The notes below the pieces were generated by a model. The model was not told the DNA's origin, did not search any database, and worked only from the letters and a program-made list of their open reading frames with translations. 64,000 bases of DNA from Archivesica marissinica. Lineage: Eukaryota > Mollusca > Bivalvia > Venerida > Vesicomyidae. The position numbers and the translations under genes are program-made. Below, one piece after another: positions 29,456-41,690 of the stretch (its first letter is position 1; each line of letters starts with the position of its first letter). The DNA lies in NCBI GenBank assembly GCA_014843695.1, contig CM026387.1:77316106-77380105 (forward strand), written 5' to 3'.

Positions 29456-30143
29456 TTATGTTAGGGGTATATTTTTCCATTTTTTATTATGTTTTTCTAT
29501 TTTATCTCCTGTAAAGGCGATATGTTGTTCTATGTTTATTCTACTCTTTAAGTAATTTTTAAAGACTGGTAAATTTGGTAACGTTTTTCTAAACTTATTT
29601 ATGAAGATATAATACTTTGCTAAGAGCAATATAAAGTTTTTGGCATCAGCGTGATTTGTCTTGTCTGTGTGTAAGAAACAAACTAATTCATAATTTATAC
29701 AGAAATCAAATCCTTGTTGCTTGAAATAGTTACACAAATCATTCCAAAATGTTTGGATTGGCAAGCACTCCCAAAACAAATGCTCTATGCTTTCGGTATA
29801 CATAGAACAAAAGTCACATAGATTGCAATTTACTATATGTTGTTTCATTAATAACTTGTTTGTTGGAATCGCTCTATGTAGAAATTTGAACTGAAAGTTC
29901 CTAAGTTTTGTGTCAATAGTAGATGTAAATGTGTTGCTGTAAATAGTTGTCCAATTAAATGTACTGTTTGATATGACTGTTTCCCATTTACTATGCGATG
30001 TTACTGGACTAGTTGCCTCATGTTTCAATTGGAACTGATATAGGTATTTGTTTACTCTCAGTTTGTTTATGAATTCATTTAGTGTTCTTGCATGTTGAGG
30101 TTCGATGTATACTTGTTCCAGAGATATTTTAATTTTGAAATGG
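29456..30143 (-). CDS. LINE ORF2 C-terminal part with zinc knuckle
   Basis: Continues the reverse-transcriptase frame on the minus strand after a single frameshift near 30144. It carries a FLHRAIPTNKLLMKQHI block and the Cys/His knuckle CNLCDFCSMYTESIEHLFWE, which is normal for the C-terminus of L1/Tx1-type ORF2 proteins. The stop at 29456 is a plausible natural end. Confidence 0.75.
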
Positions 30144-32024
30144 TTAGCTTGCTATTAGTGAATTATATTTAAGAAAATCATTTATATGTATATCATATAT
30201 GTTTGTTAGGTCCGTAAACGAGTAGAATGTATTTTTTCTGAAATCATATAAGTGTTCTAGATATTTAATTCCCTTGTTGTACCATGTTTTATAGTAAAAT
30301 GTGTTATTATTATTTTGAATTAAACGATTATTCCATAATATTTCTTTGTTCGTGTTTGCTTGGTTGCTTACAAGTTTTATCTTATTCCATGACAGTATGA
30401 TATCTGTCAAAAACGGTTTCCCTTTAAGTTTATTTTTGACATCATTTTCATTTATATTACATTCAAAGATTAAATTTCCCCCGAAAGACAGTAGTTGTGA
30501 ACTGTATATCTGCTTTATAAACGATCTGTTATTAGTTTCTAATAAACGTTGTACCCAACTGCCTTTTGTGGCGTGCATAAACTTTTCAAAATCGATCATT
30601 TTAAGTCCCCCTTTACAGTAGTCTTGTTTGAGTGTTTCTCTTTTAATCTTATCCGGTTTTCCGTCCCAAAGGAATGTGTGTGTTACTTTTTCTATATGTT
30701 TAATTTCAGACTTGTGTAAATTTGGCAACATTGACATAGGGTAGATTAATTTTGGGAGTGCAAACGATTTAATTACAGTGACCTTTCCCAGTAACGTTAG
30801 TTTACGATGATGCCATTGCTTCAAACAGTTTTCAAAATCCCTGATTTTCGATTCTATGTTTTTTGTGTAACAATATCGTGTTTCTGTATAAAATGTTATT
30901 CCTAAAGAATGTGCACTTTCTGATGTCCAGGTGAACTTTTTACCTTTTAGAAATTGTATGTCTGTTTCTTTTAATGAACCAGCTCTTAGAGCTGTGCATT
31001 TTTTATTGTTTAATTTTAGACCAGAAATATAGCTGTAATTGTCCAGAATGTGTATAAGTGTTTCAAATGATTTTCTCGAGCCATCCGTAACAAAGGTAGC
31101 ATCGTCTGCAAAAAGAACATTTTTTATTTCCAAGTTATTAATCTTTATACCTTTTACATCCTTATTATTAGTAATACAGTTAGACAATAATTCGATGAAT
31201 AAATACGGCGATAAAGGACATCCTTGACGTACGCCCTTTTTAATGCTGAAAAAATTGGACATATGGCCATTACTAATGACACAGCTCTTAGCATCCTCGT
31301 AAAAAAGTTTGATCCATTGTATTAAAGTGTCATCAAAGTTAAAGTGTTTTAGAGTGTCGAATAAGAAGTTATGATTTAAGCTATCAAAGGCTTTTTCAAA
31401 ATCTGAGAAGAATAATATTGATTCGTCCGGTTTATTCTCTAATTGTTCAAGAAGTTCTATAATCAGACGAATATTTTCACCTATATAGCGGCCTTTCACA
31501 AATCCTGTTTGAGATTGATGAATAATTTTTGGAAGTACTTTTTTAATTCGGTTTGCAATAACTTTGGTAGCAATTTTGTAATCGATGTTCAATAAACTAA
31601 TTGGTCTCCAGTTTTCTATGTATTTTGTATCTTTATTTCCTTTTGGCAACATTGTAATTATTCCTTGTTTTTGAAGTTCTGTAAGTTGTAGGTTTACATA
31701 TGAAAAGTTAATTGAGTTTATGTAATATTGCTTAAGATCATTCCAGAATATCTTGAAAAATTCTGCAGTCAGACCGTCCGAGCCAGGACTTTTATTATTG
31801 TTCATGCTTTTTAGCGCTATAGCACATTCATCTTCTTTAATAGTATCACCTTTACATATTAGTGTTTCTTCTTCATCCAAAATATTCATATGTATGTCCA
31901 TGAAGTTGTAATAAGATGGTTGTTGGTCTACATATCTGTATAATTTTTCAAAGAATTGCTTTTGTTTCTCTATAATTTCCGGTTGATTATTTATAATAAT
32001 TCCGTTGACAATTAGCTGCGACAT
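30144..32024 (-). CDS. LINE ORF2 reverse transcriptase domain (L1/Tx1-like)
   Basis: A 626-codon frame carrying the full reverse transcriptase. It has NKSPGSDGLTAEFF near residues 77-90, NWRPISLLNIDYKIATKVIA (138-157), motif A FFSDFEKAFDSLN with Asp208, RQGCPLSPYLF near 266-276, and the catalytic FADD at 305-308. The GLKLNNKKC and LTLLGKVTVIKSFALPKL blocks follow. All catalytic residues are present. It is separated from the endonuclease part by two shifts at runs of A (about 32030 and 32158) and from the C-terminal part by one near 30144. Otherwise the three pieces line up as one ORF2 of normal size. Confidence 0.9.
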   Translation of the reverse strand: MSQLIVNGIIINNQPEIIEKQKQFFEKLYRYVDQQPSYYNFMDIHMNILDEEETLICKGDTIKEDECAIALKSMNNNKSPGSDGLTAEFFKIFWNDLKQYYINSINFSYVNLQLTELQKQGIITMLPKGNKDTKYIENWRPISLLNIDYKIATKVIANRIKKVLPKIIHQSQTGFVKGRYIGENIRLIIELLEQLENKPDESILFFSDFEKAFDSLNHNFLFDTLKHFNFDDTLIQWIKLFYEDAKSCVISNGHMSNFFSIKKGVRQGCPLSPYLFIELLSNCITNNKDVKGIKINNLEIKNVLFADDATFVTDGSRKSFETLIHILDNYSYISGLKLNNKKCTALRAGSLKETDIQFLKGKKFTWTSESAHSLGITFYTETRYCYTKNIESKIRDFENCLKQWHHRKLTLLGKVTVIKSFALPKLIYPMSMLPNLHKSEIKHIEKVTHTFLWDGKPDKIKRETLKQDYCKGGLKMIDFEKFMHATKGSWVQRLLETNNRSFIKQIYSSQLLSFGGNLIFECNINENDVKNKLKGKPFLTDIILSWNKIKLVSNQANTNKEILWNNRLIQNNNNTFYYKTWYNKGIKYLEHLYDFRKNTFYSFTDLTNIYDIHINDFLKYNSLIAS

Positions 32025-32149
32025 AACTTTTTTTTGTGAGTTTCGTTTTTCTAGGTTTGCAAATAATTTACTGTTTTTTTCACCAAATTCAACTTGTGAG
32101 GCCTTTGATCGTATAATTATTCCATTTAGTCTATGTTCATATATATTGT

Positions 32150-33190
32150 CTAGGTTTTTTTTAAAGTATCAAATGTTGTCTTAAGCTTATGTAATTTATT
32201 TTCTTCAGTTTCTTTCGATATTTCATTTTCTATTTCATTTATATGATTTTTTATATCATTTTCACTTTTAGTTTCTTCCTTTTTCTGTTTCGATGCATAT
32301 TTGATTGTTTCATTCCGTATGTTACCTTTAATAACTTCCCAAATTGTATTTGGATTAGCTCCTTTATTGATATTGGCAGTTTCAATAATAATTTTCCTTA
32401 TTATTTCTTGGTAATCTTTCTGAAGGATAAGACTATTATTTAATTTGAAATATCCTCTTCCTTTTGGTTGATTAGATATATTGAGATTTATAATTACGAT
32501 AGAATGGTCTGACTTTATACCTACTTTAATTTTACAATTGGTAGTTTTATTTAAAAGGTTATCAGATATTAAAAACAGATCTAGTCTACAAAATATAGGA
32601 GGTTTATCGTTTGAATGCCAAGTAAATTGTGATTTCTCCTTATTAAGTACTCGCCATGCATCTACCAGTTGAAATTGGTTTATTATTGACTGTAATTTAT
32701 TTCTACATTTTGTATGTGTGTTTTTCTGTCCGTTTTTCTTATCAATAGCTGGGTCCAGAACTACATTATAATCGCCTCCAATTATTAGATTTTTTTCTTC
32801 GTTTTCCTTTAGAAACTGGTTTAATTTTTCAAAAAATATTGTTTCATCTTTGTTTGGACCATACATATTCATCATAAGAAAAGATTCATCGTGATATTCA
32901 AATTCCATTGCTATTAGTCTTCCACATATTATTTCAGTGTACTTTATAGATTTAAGATTGAGTTGTTCGGCCACTAGAATGCATACGCCTGCGCTGTTGC
33001 TTTTGTTGCCACTAAAATATGCTTCCGTACCCCAGTCGTCTTTCCATTTTTTAGCATCATTTGGATTGTAATGTGTTTCTTGTAAAATACAAATATCAAA
33101 ATTCTTGTCTTTCAACCATGCAAAAATTTGTTTTCGCTTTAAAATATTCCCTAATCCCCTAACATTAAACGTGCAAATTTTCAAACTCAT
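32150..33190 (-). CDS. LINE ORF2 apurinic-type endonuclease domain
   Basis: A 346-codon frame beginning KICTFNVRGL (Asn9). It has the catalytic Glu in ILQETHY (residue 38), NMYGPN (Tyr110), GGDYNVV (Asp140-Asn142), a RLDLFLIS block near 202-209 and KSDHS (Asp228-His229), the full set of the APE-like family that nicks target DNA. A charged helical linker follows and ends where a run of eight A shifts the frame. No ORF1 (nucleic-acid chaperone) frame is seen upstream to 33950, so the copy is 5' truncated or ORF1 is unrecognisable. Confidence 0.9.
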   Translation of the reverse strand: MSLKICTFNVRGLGNILKRKQIFAWLKDKNFDICILQETHYNPNDAKKWKDDWGTEAYFSGNKSNSAGVCILVAEQLNLKSIKYTEIICGRLIAMEFEYHDESFLMMNMYGPNKDETIFFEKLNQFLKENEEKNLIIGGDYNVVLDPAIDKKNGQKNTHTKCRNKLQSIINQFQLVDAWRVLNKEKSQFTWHSNDKPPIFCRLDLFLISDNLLNKTTNCKIKVGIKSDHSIVIINLNISNQPKGRGYFKLNNSLILQKDYQEIIRKIIIETANINKGANPNTIWEVIKGNIRNETIKYASKQKKEETKSENDIKNHINEIENEISKETEENKLHKLKTTFDTLKKT

Positions 33191-33939
33191 GTTATAGCTG
33201 TTTTTAGGTATTTCAACAATTTTTGTGAAAAAAGAAGCCTCCTACCAGAATGCATGATAATGTAAGTTAAGTATATACTTTTTATATACATAGTATGTAA
33301 TAGAAGGTCCACGTAGACTGATGTATGTATGTTTATATCATTTTTGCAGTTTTGTTATCACAAGAGCTATTAGGAAATATCGCTCTCGACTGTCCGATGC
33401 AGTAACAATACATTGCATTAACAAATAGAGTATAATTAGAAAACAATATAAACGACTGGCATAGAGTGCACCGGACAGTTGCAATACAAAATATCCTTCC
33501 ATTATTTAAGGATGTCCAATGCTAAGTCGTCATGTTATGTTTGGCTTAAAGCTGTATTACTGTTAAAGAGAGGTTGGGGTGTAAACGAGTTTCCTGTACT
33601 ACATGACACTTGTTTCACCAAAACCAGCTAAAAGTCATGTACACATATTAAGTTCATGGTGTCATAGTGCCGACCAAACAAAACCCCCAACCCAGTCAAA
33701 AACCGGACTACATGTAACCCAACCGTGCCCAAGCACGTCAAAGCACAGCGGATGGTCTTCCCCTACACATAATGAGAGCAGCACTGGTCCTGCAACGTAC
33801 ACAACCGCAGGATAGCAATTTGTCTAAACTTGTGATAGTCAGTTTGAACAGTAATATAACTTTAAGTTTGTAATGATGACTAAGTTTATCTAAGGATGTA
33901 TTGGTTTTCCTGACATATATATAGTTACGCATGTATCCA
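33191..33939. other. Region upstream of LINE ORF2
   Basis: No coding signal recognised. It may contain LINE 5' sequence. Some C-rich sequence at 33600-33800 holds a fortuitous 70-codon frame. Confidence 0.35.
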
Positions 33940-34130
33940 GTAATATACAGTCAAACCCGCCTCAAGCAGCCAGCCAAGGGAACCACAGAAAGCGGCCGCT
34001 CAGCACAGGCGACTGCCCAACAGAGGCCAAATATATAATAAAACAACACATTGGGAATCTCGAAACTGGCTGCTTAATACAGGTTGGCTGCTTAATGGAG
34101 GTGATCACTAACACAGGTTTAACTGTAGAG
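33940..34130. mobile_element. TA-flanked MITE, family ACAGTCAAACC, copy 2
   Basis: ATATACAGTCAAACCCGCCT at the left and AACACAGGTTTAACTGTAGA at the right are imperfect inverted ends. Interior motifs (CAGCCAGCCAAGGGAACCAC, GCTGCTTAATACAGGTTGGC) match the copies at 14342 and 57085. Confidence 0.7.
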
Positions 34131-34204
34131 AACAAATTGAATACAAGGAGAAATATCTCTCGGCACAAATCCCTTAATTTTACTTATTCCACCAGACTAT
34201 TTCA

Positions 34205-35190
34205 AATACATGTGTATATATACACACACATACATATATATACACATATACACACGTACATACATATATATATATATACACATCTATACACATACATGCA
34301 TGCATGCATGCATACATGCATACACACATATACCGTACATATATATATACCCATCATGCACACATACACATGCATGCACGCATGTATACACACATATACC
34401 GTACATATATTTACCCATCATGCACATATACACATACATACATACATACATGCATGCACGCACGCATACACACATATACCGTACATATATATACCCATCA
34501 TGCATATATACACATACATACATACATACATACATGCATGCATGCACGCACGCATGCATACACACATATACCGTACATATATATACCCATCATGCACACA
34601 TACACATACACACATACATGCATGCACGCACGCATACACATATATACCGTACATATATATACCCATCATGCACACATACACATACATACATACATACATG
34701 CATGCACGCATGCATACACACATATATATACCCATCACGCACACATACATACATACATACATACATACATGCATGCAAGCATGCATACACACATATACTG
34801 TACCTACATATACCCATCATGCATATATACACATACATACATACATACATGCATGCAAGCATGCATACACACATATACTGTACCTATATATACCCATCAT
34901 GCATATATACACATACATACATACATACATACATACATGCATGCAAGCATGCATACACACATACTGTACCTATATATACCCATCATGCATATATACACAT
35001 ACATACATACATACATACATACATACATACATACATGCATGCAAGCATGCAAGCATGCATACACACATATACCATACATATATATACCCATCATGCATAT
35101 ATACACATACATACATACATGCATGCAAGCATGCATACACACATATACTGTACCTATATATACCCATCAAGCATATAAGTATATTTGCTT
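34205..35190 (+). repeat. Complex array of ACATAC/GCATGC units
   Basis: Roughly a dozen 70-100-bp units, each with TACCGTACATATATATACCC or TACTGTACCTATATATACCC, ATCATGCATATATACACATAC, a variable run of ATAC, and GCATGCAAGCATGCATACAC. All six frames stay open over long distances because the short period lacks stops; these frames are not genes. Confidence 0.92.
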
Positions 35191-35744
35191 ATACTCGTGT
35201 ATCATCATCAGAATAAGGTATTGTATATAAATCATATGTCAACTATTTATATAGTTTGCAAATATTTTTACCTTTTTTAATTATTTCATTTATGTAAATG
35301 TTTCTTGTATATTTTTTCAGTATTTTTGTTTACAAAACATTAATGAATCATGTCACCCAAATATAATATATAAACTGATTCATGTCATATAAAGTCTCTC
35401 TATGCTTTCATTTTCTTCAATTAAAAAATAAACATTAACTTATTTGCAATTATATATCCCAGTGTCACTGTTGATCAACCGCCATTTACAATATTATTGG
35501 TTGTTTGTAAGGAAATATTTAAAAAAGGGAGGTAATTTGCAAGTCATAATTTCAAAAAACTTAATTCAAATGTGACAAGATCTTCAAAAAAGTTGCTGAA
35601 AATCTAAATTAAATTACTATTAAAAATTGGAGATACAAGAAATTATTAGCGGATTCTAAGCATTCGTTCCCTAGAACATATCCGTGTGTAGCACCAGCCT
35701 AAGCAAAAGCATAAAGGGCCCTTAATATATGTGATTATAGTGTA

Positions 35745-35925
35745 CCCCGCTGGAGCCGTTACGATTGTGTCCTTAGGCAAGGCATTCAAAATCCACGTTG
35801 CCTCTTCTCTCCCTCGTGGCGATGGATTCCATCAGGAATGAGGTCTCGAGAGTGATTTATATAAGTTGAAAGAACTTGTTTCGCAATCGAGCTAAAATAA
35901 ATTTGTATAAACTAAACTATTATAT
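35745..35925 (+). repeat. SINE-B copy, head missing
   Basis: Begins in the body (CCCCGCTGGAGCCGTTACGATTG), continues CCTTAGGCAAGGCATTC, CTCGTGGCGATGGATTCCAT, and GAGAGTGATTTATATAAGTT tail. Confidence 0.82.
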
Positions 35926-36572
35926 TGTACTACTAGCAGTGTTACACAAAGCACCAAAGATTTTTAGTTTTACTGGTGGTCACAGTTATCAGCTATTATG
36001 TCATTTCAGGTAGTACTCTAATTGGTGAACCGTTTAATGAGTTATAAACAAAATCCCAAATTACACTTCACTCAAAAGGTTGTAGCCCACTTTAATCTAC
36101 ATTAATGTTATCTGGTGGAAATTGCTTTCTGACCCTCCTGTTTTACTAATTCTTTTTTTACCTTATAGCCAGGATTACCTTAGCTATCCATAATCGCCTT
36201 TCCCCCCTGTGACCATTTAAATAGAAAAAAATAGTATTTAGCAAATTAGTACTTGAAAATCCCCAAGCGATTAAGCTTGTAAACATGTATATGGGAACAT
36301 ACTTGTCTGAGAAATTTAAATTGGGACCCAGAGCCCCTGGTCCAAATTACCCGGATTGGTAGTATGACTGCACGCAGAACAACCAATGTGCTCATTCCGG
36401 CCGGGTAACGCCCATACTGCCGGTGTTTTGTGACTAAGAAACTCTAAAACTAAATAAAGCAAGTCTAAATTGTATTGGTAGTGATCTATAAGATTCTGGA
36501 AATTTTCATCTAAATTTTTTTTGTAACAAGGATTGATAAATCCCATATATATAAAATTTTCTAGTAACTTCA

Positions 36573-36682
36573 TATTGTTGTTTATCCAAAATAAACATCA
36601 ACATTTTCTTTGATCCACCAATTACTTCATATTGTTGTTTATCCAAAATAAACATCAACATTTTCTTTGATCCACCAATACT
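36573..36682 (+). repeat. Direct duplication, about 55 bp
   Basis: CATATTGTTGTTTATCCAAAATAAACATCAACATTTTCTTTGATCCACCAATTA-type sequence appears twice in succession; the two copies are near identical. Confidence 0.85.
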
Positions 36683-36689
36683 CAAATTG

Positions 36690-39640
36690 AGGCCCTTATG
36701 CTATGTCATAAGCGAAATGCTCAATTTGTAAAATTTTGGCCGGTTTTTGGTCAATTATAAAGTCAAAATAAAAATTAAAGGGTCTCTATTCATAATCTAC
36801 ATGTAAAGTTCTATTTCGAACTCTAACTACATCAATATCACACCCTTAGTACAATATATCTAAAAAAATGTTACCTGATAATTTTAATTATGTTTAGTTG
36901 GAGCGGATTACCATCCTGGTATAGTCTCAACAAGTACATATTCATCTTAAACCTAAATATTCTTGTAGATGAGCATGCTTTATTAGATACTCAAGTTCCT
37001 AAGTTAAGGTTATGTAATTATCTACCTCATTCATCTTGTTAGGACACTCAACTTGACCATGTGGTTGAATTGAGGCCCTAACTTTTCTACATAATAAAGT
37101 ACGACAGAAATGTCTAATTTCTGTAAATTCAGCCAAAATACTACCAAATTTCTGGTGGTTGTAATTTAATTTTTTAAAGACTTCTCTACATTACTAGTAA
37201 CATTAACATGTTATTGACTTGGACAGAACTATTATTCTGACCAGGCCCTGTCAGTATTCACCTTGAGGCCCTTCTCCTATGGCACAAGGAAATATCCAAA
37301 ATCACAAATTTTCCATAGTAATTTGGTAAATTCCACTACCATACATGGATATTATTATTTTTATACACCTTGGTACATTGAACCTACTATCCTGTAGACT
37401 ATCTATCACATAATTGTTATATCAACACAGTATTTGGAAAAATGCCATCTGAAGTTTCAATATGCAGTTGGACATTTCTATTTACCGACTCTGTGCAGCC
37501 ATACTGCAAAATTGTGTAATTTCAATCAATGATCTAATGATCATCTGATTAAATTATCTAGAGTTTTTAGTCTTCTCTATTAATGTTAACATTATGTTAA
37601 CAAAGTTTGATCAACTTCAAGAAGTAATCTTCAGTAATTCTAAAACTGAAGCCCAAATGCTATGACACTAGTCATTAGCCCAAATTTACGTCTTTTCTAA
37701 CAATTCTTCATTACTATTAACACCACTTCAGTAGGTATTAGACTGTAAAACTTAATCTCTAAATATACATAAGTTCTGAATAAGCCCAACAATAAACTTA
37801 AGACAAACAAGGACACCCTACAACATCCTCAACTTTAGTTAAGGTCATCAGACACCCTTAAGTTGCATGAGTAACCTGGCCGGCTGAGTAGTTATATGAG
37901 CAATTACTGCGTGCGGTCAGTCGGTCTCCGAAATCGCCGAGTAAATAACGGAACCGGTACTCCTGCCATGAAATCTTCGTCTCGCGAGCGATCGCTAATT
38001 TTTATTAGTTTGGCATTCCCCTGTGTGAATAAGTTTTATTGTAAATAGCTAAGAACTGATTGTTTTTTATACTTAAAATGTAATTTTAAAGGCCCTACGA
38101 AGGTGACCGTTGTTTGTACGGAAGTGTATTTTACCACATTATTTTTAAATGTTGTAATGCAGGGGTTGTTAAGCCGCCTTTTTAGATGTAATTTTTATGA
38201 TCCCAGTACACGGGGGCTTATGGGGGGGGGGGGCATTATTTGTGGGTACACTTATCACACATTGTACAACCTACTATGGAATTAGTTTTATGTAAATATT
38301 TTTAGGGGCAACCCATGATAGTTTAGTTTGGTGATACTTATATATGTTAAAAAAGTTGACCAAACATCATAGTAGGCTGATACCTCTAACGGTTTAGTCG
38401 TTTGTGATATGTGAAGTTCTCCTTCCTGTTGACATTTTCCATAACTATGGAAGATATTTTATTACCAGTTATATATCTGTATGACTGGTAGTAACTATAT
38501 GTACTTGGGATCAATCAACTAAATATCTTAGTACAGATACATATTAAGATAGTCCATGAATTTTAATCTTCGTAGCAACTTCAATACTGCTGTGCACTAC
38601 ACAAGGTAAACGGGCACCTGCCATATCTCTTTCTCGTTCGCGCGAACGTAAAATTTTCAATTGTTTGTTTACATTTGCAGAGGTCAGTCAGTGCACATTC
38701 CTGAGCGCTGGTTCTTATTTGCTCAAGGACACCTGCTATTTTTCACACCGGTTTGTGTGACTAGCTAACTACTTGCCATTATGTCTTACTTTTAATTTTC
38801 GTAGTAATATCTTTATTGATATCTATTAGTACAACCCTCAATGGGCAACGCAGTCTATATGTTGCAGGTTTGACTATGTGTTACTAGGGATCTTGGATAT
38901 ATGAAGGACACACCTATGAGCTGTTGATTTTCTTCTGACAGACAGTGTCCTTCTACCTTCTTCCTACTTTATTTACTCTATCTCTCTACCTTATGCAACC
39001 CATTATAAATCACCTACTCTAAATACATTTTGGTGATGGGGTATGCTGATATAAAAATATACCCGAAGATCCCTAATAAAGGTCAAACCTGTCTCTATAT
39101 TATTTATCTGCTGTTATGGCTAAACTAGTTATTTTTTTTATATGTTGTTTTTTTGGATCAATCAGAGTTCCATGCATATATCTCATTGGTCCACTCCTTC
39201 TAATTTCTTGTTCATTTTGCTTAGGACACACATTTCAAAAACCTAGTGTGTGTCCTTGTTATCTTCTACACTGGTTTGAATGCTACTTAGAATCAAATAT
39301 TTGCACGGTTTTTATCTCACCAAGGACATACGGTATAAATCGGCTATAGAACGGACTAACAAACAATTTACTAACCAACTTATGTCTAAATCTTCTTAGA
39401 ATTAGTAATTGCACTGGGTAATTTTTTCACCCGGTCTACCTCCGACCCCTGTTGGTACACAATCGTGTGCGAGCGGGGGTGGGAGATAAGAAAACCGAAC
39501 ACACTGAGATTATTGCAACCCACATAGCCCTCTAAACACCATAGCATTGTAATTATAAGTTTATTAACTATCTATTTGTCTTCTGCTAATGTCGAACCCC
39601 TCGCGGTTCTTTGTCTTAGCTTATTTAGTCGCCCAAATGC
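36690..39640. other. Long stretch without recognised features
   Basis: AT-rich unique-looking DNA. No frame with family motifs, no clear splice-bounded exons and no repeat family identified, apart from a run of ten G near 38223 and repeated phrases such as GAGGCCCTTATGC / GAGGCCCTAAC. It could contain regulatory DNA or an old degenerate element. Confidence 0.35.
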
Positions 39641-39642
39641 AT

Positions 39643-40870
39643 TTATGCGGTGGCGACTTTAAATAAATTTATATAGGTCAGAAGATAAACATTATTCTTG
39701 CATCTGTACCGAGTTGTAGGGCCATCTGATATGAAATATACAGTATCAATTTCTGGATAGTTTTTGGCAACATGATTAAACACTGGTCTCATATGAGCCC
39801 ATATAGCAGATGGATCATGCCTCCTACAATCGGAAATTGAAGCAAAACCAACTGTGTCATTCTTGGTATAAAGTAAGCCAGTGTGTAGAGTGGCTTGGGC
39901 ATTAGAGGCATCGAAATGCACACTTTGAATCTCACTGTGATACTTAAGAGAATAGTTCTCACTGAAGTCGATATGGACCATCATTTCATTTTCCGCAAGA
40001 GCAATTTTCTTCCCTTTGAGTTGCTTATATTGGTGCCGGATGTTGAAAACATGTCGACCAAGTTTTCTCCCTAGATTTTCCTCAAACAGTTCAGCAAGCC
40101 GGCCCACAGTACCTTCTACCCGTACTTTAGACGTCTTCTTAGTTGTCTCCGTTTTACCTGTTGATTTATTCTTATACTCATGGTCTTCTAAGCTCCATTC
40201 ATACCACCATGTCATTTCAGTATGTTCGTATTTCTCGAAAGGTACGCGAATATTCTTGCATTCTTTGCATTCGCGATACATACAGTCATAGTTTTCTACA
40301 GAACAACAAATGGTGTGAAGGAGTTGTTCTGGATTTTTCTCCTTGATAACCTTTAGACTGTACAATGTGTCGGCCACGAGTTGGACGTTTTCATGTGTGA
40401 GGCATTGACATGTGTCTCTATCGCCCACAGTCGGTTTTACTACCCAGAATGGCTTTTGCTGACAGAAGAATGGATAGGAAATGCGTAATGTAGGGTTCTC
40501 AAAAACAAACTTGATGTAGACTTAACATGGAGTCAGAAAGATAGCGTTTCTGCTTTTTCTGCTTGGATCTAGTCACTGTGTCCCTTTTTCCGGGACGCAT
40601 TGTACTATTATCGTCTCTCAGAAAAAAGGCATTGATAGCATTTAGTCTCATCCGAGTGTCGGTCACGACGGCGTTTTCTATCAAATTCACCAGGTTTTAG
40701 AATATTCCTTGAAATACCCAAGGCTTTTTCAGCATGTTTTATTAGGCGATATTTCCTGAGGTATGAACTATAGAATACCTTTCTCAGAAGTTGCTTTTCC
40801 CGCTGCGTTTTAAGATTGCGGTATTTTTCTCTGATGCTATGCTGAAGGCCGAATGAAAATGTGAGACATT
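39643..40870 (-). pseudogene. Transposase-like protein of unresolved family, frame-shifted
   Basis: On the minus strand the coding order is a basic segment (LLRKVFYSSYLRKYRLIKHA, then FDRKRRRDRHSDE), a second piece (RPGKRDTVTRSKQKKQKRYL), and the 261-codon frame 39643-40428. That frame carries Cys-rich motifs (MYRECKECKN), VHIDFSENYSLKYHSEIQSV and FISDGPTTRYRCKNN. I recall the Asp-containing FSENY and SDGPTT blocks from multi-copy cnidarian and mollusc proteins that look like transposases, but cannot name the superfamily. Frame changes near 40620-40690 and 40430-40500 break it. Its upstream end is joined to a LINE fragment. Confidence 0.55.
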
Positions 40871-40879
40871 TCTGAATTT

Positions 40880-41690
40880 TAACTGGTTTTCCTGTTATTC
40901 TGATGTCAGAATTATTCCAAATAATGTGTCTAATAACTGTAATATTATTATTTTCGTACATATGTTTTATTTTAAACCAGGAAATCAAAACGTCTTTTAG
41001 GAAAGGTTGTGTTTGGCATAATTTATTTATGTCTTTGAGTGATAAATTACATTCAAATAAGAAGTTTCCACCAAATTGTTTTAGATACTTATCATAAAAA
41101 CATTTCCAAGAACCTGTGTTATTGTTTGTTATCCTTTTCACCCAGCTTGCCTTAATTGTATGTAGAAATGCATGTATATTTGTTAATTTTATTCCTCCAT
41201 ATTCATAGTCTTGAACAAGTATATTACGTTTTATTTTATCTGGTTTTCCTTCCCAGATGAAGTTAAATATTGCATGATTTATATCCGCTAGCACTTTTTC
41301 TGTTGGGTTTGGTACAACGGTAAATAGATAGACCAGTTTTGGGAGAGCAAATGTCTTTATTACTATCACTTTACCTAGAAGTGTCAGTTTACGATGTTGC
41401 CATTGTTTCAGACAGTTATAAAATTCTCGCAGTTTTGGTTCAAGATTTAGATGCAGTCGGTTCTTTATTGTTGCTAAAATAAATGCCAAGAGTCTTTGTT
41501 TTTTCAGATGTCCATAAAAAGTCTTTCTGGTTGCAGTAAGATGTGTTTGTATTTCGTAATGATCCAATTCTTAGTATTACAGATTTTGATACATTTAGTT
41601 TTAGACCACTTATGATTCCAAATTCAGTAATTACATCTATTAAATGTTCAAATGATCTTTTTTCCACCATAAATACACTTATGAATTTAA
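40880..41690 (-). pseudogene. Fragment of a second L1/Tx1-like LINE (RT thumb and connection)
   Basis: The pieces GIISGLKLNVSK (near 41610) and LKQWQHRKLTLLGKVIVIKT (near 41400), then GKPDKIKRNILVQDYEYGGI, match the downstream half of the reverse transcriptase frame at 30144-32024, with about half the residues changed. A frameshift lies near 41450-41560. The 5' side is cut by the MITE at 41691. The catalytic motifs are absent. Confidence 0.75.

Noticed and set aside
34095..35230. Long open frames of 308-373 codons rich in His, Tyr, Thr and Ile (and Cys/Met/Val on the other strand)
   Set aside because: They are produced by the ACATAC/GCATGC repeat array, exist in several frames on both strands at once, and have no family motif or splice structure.
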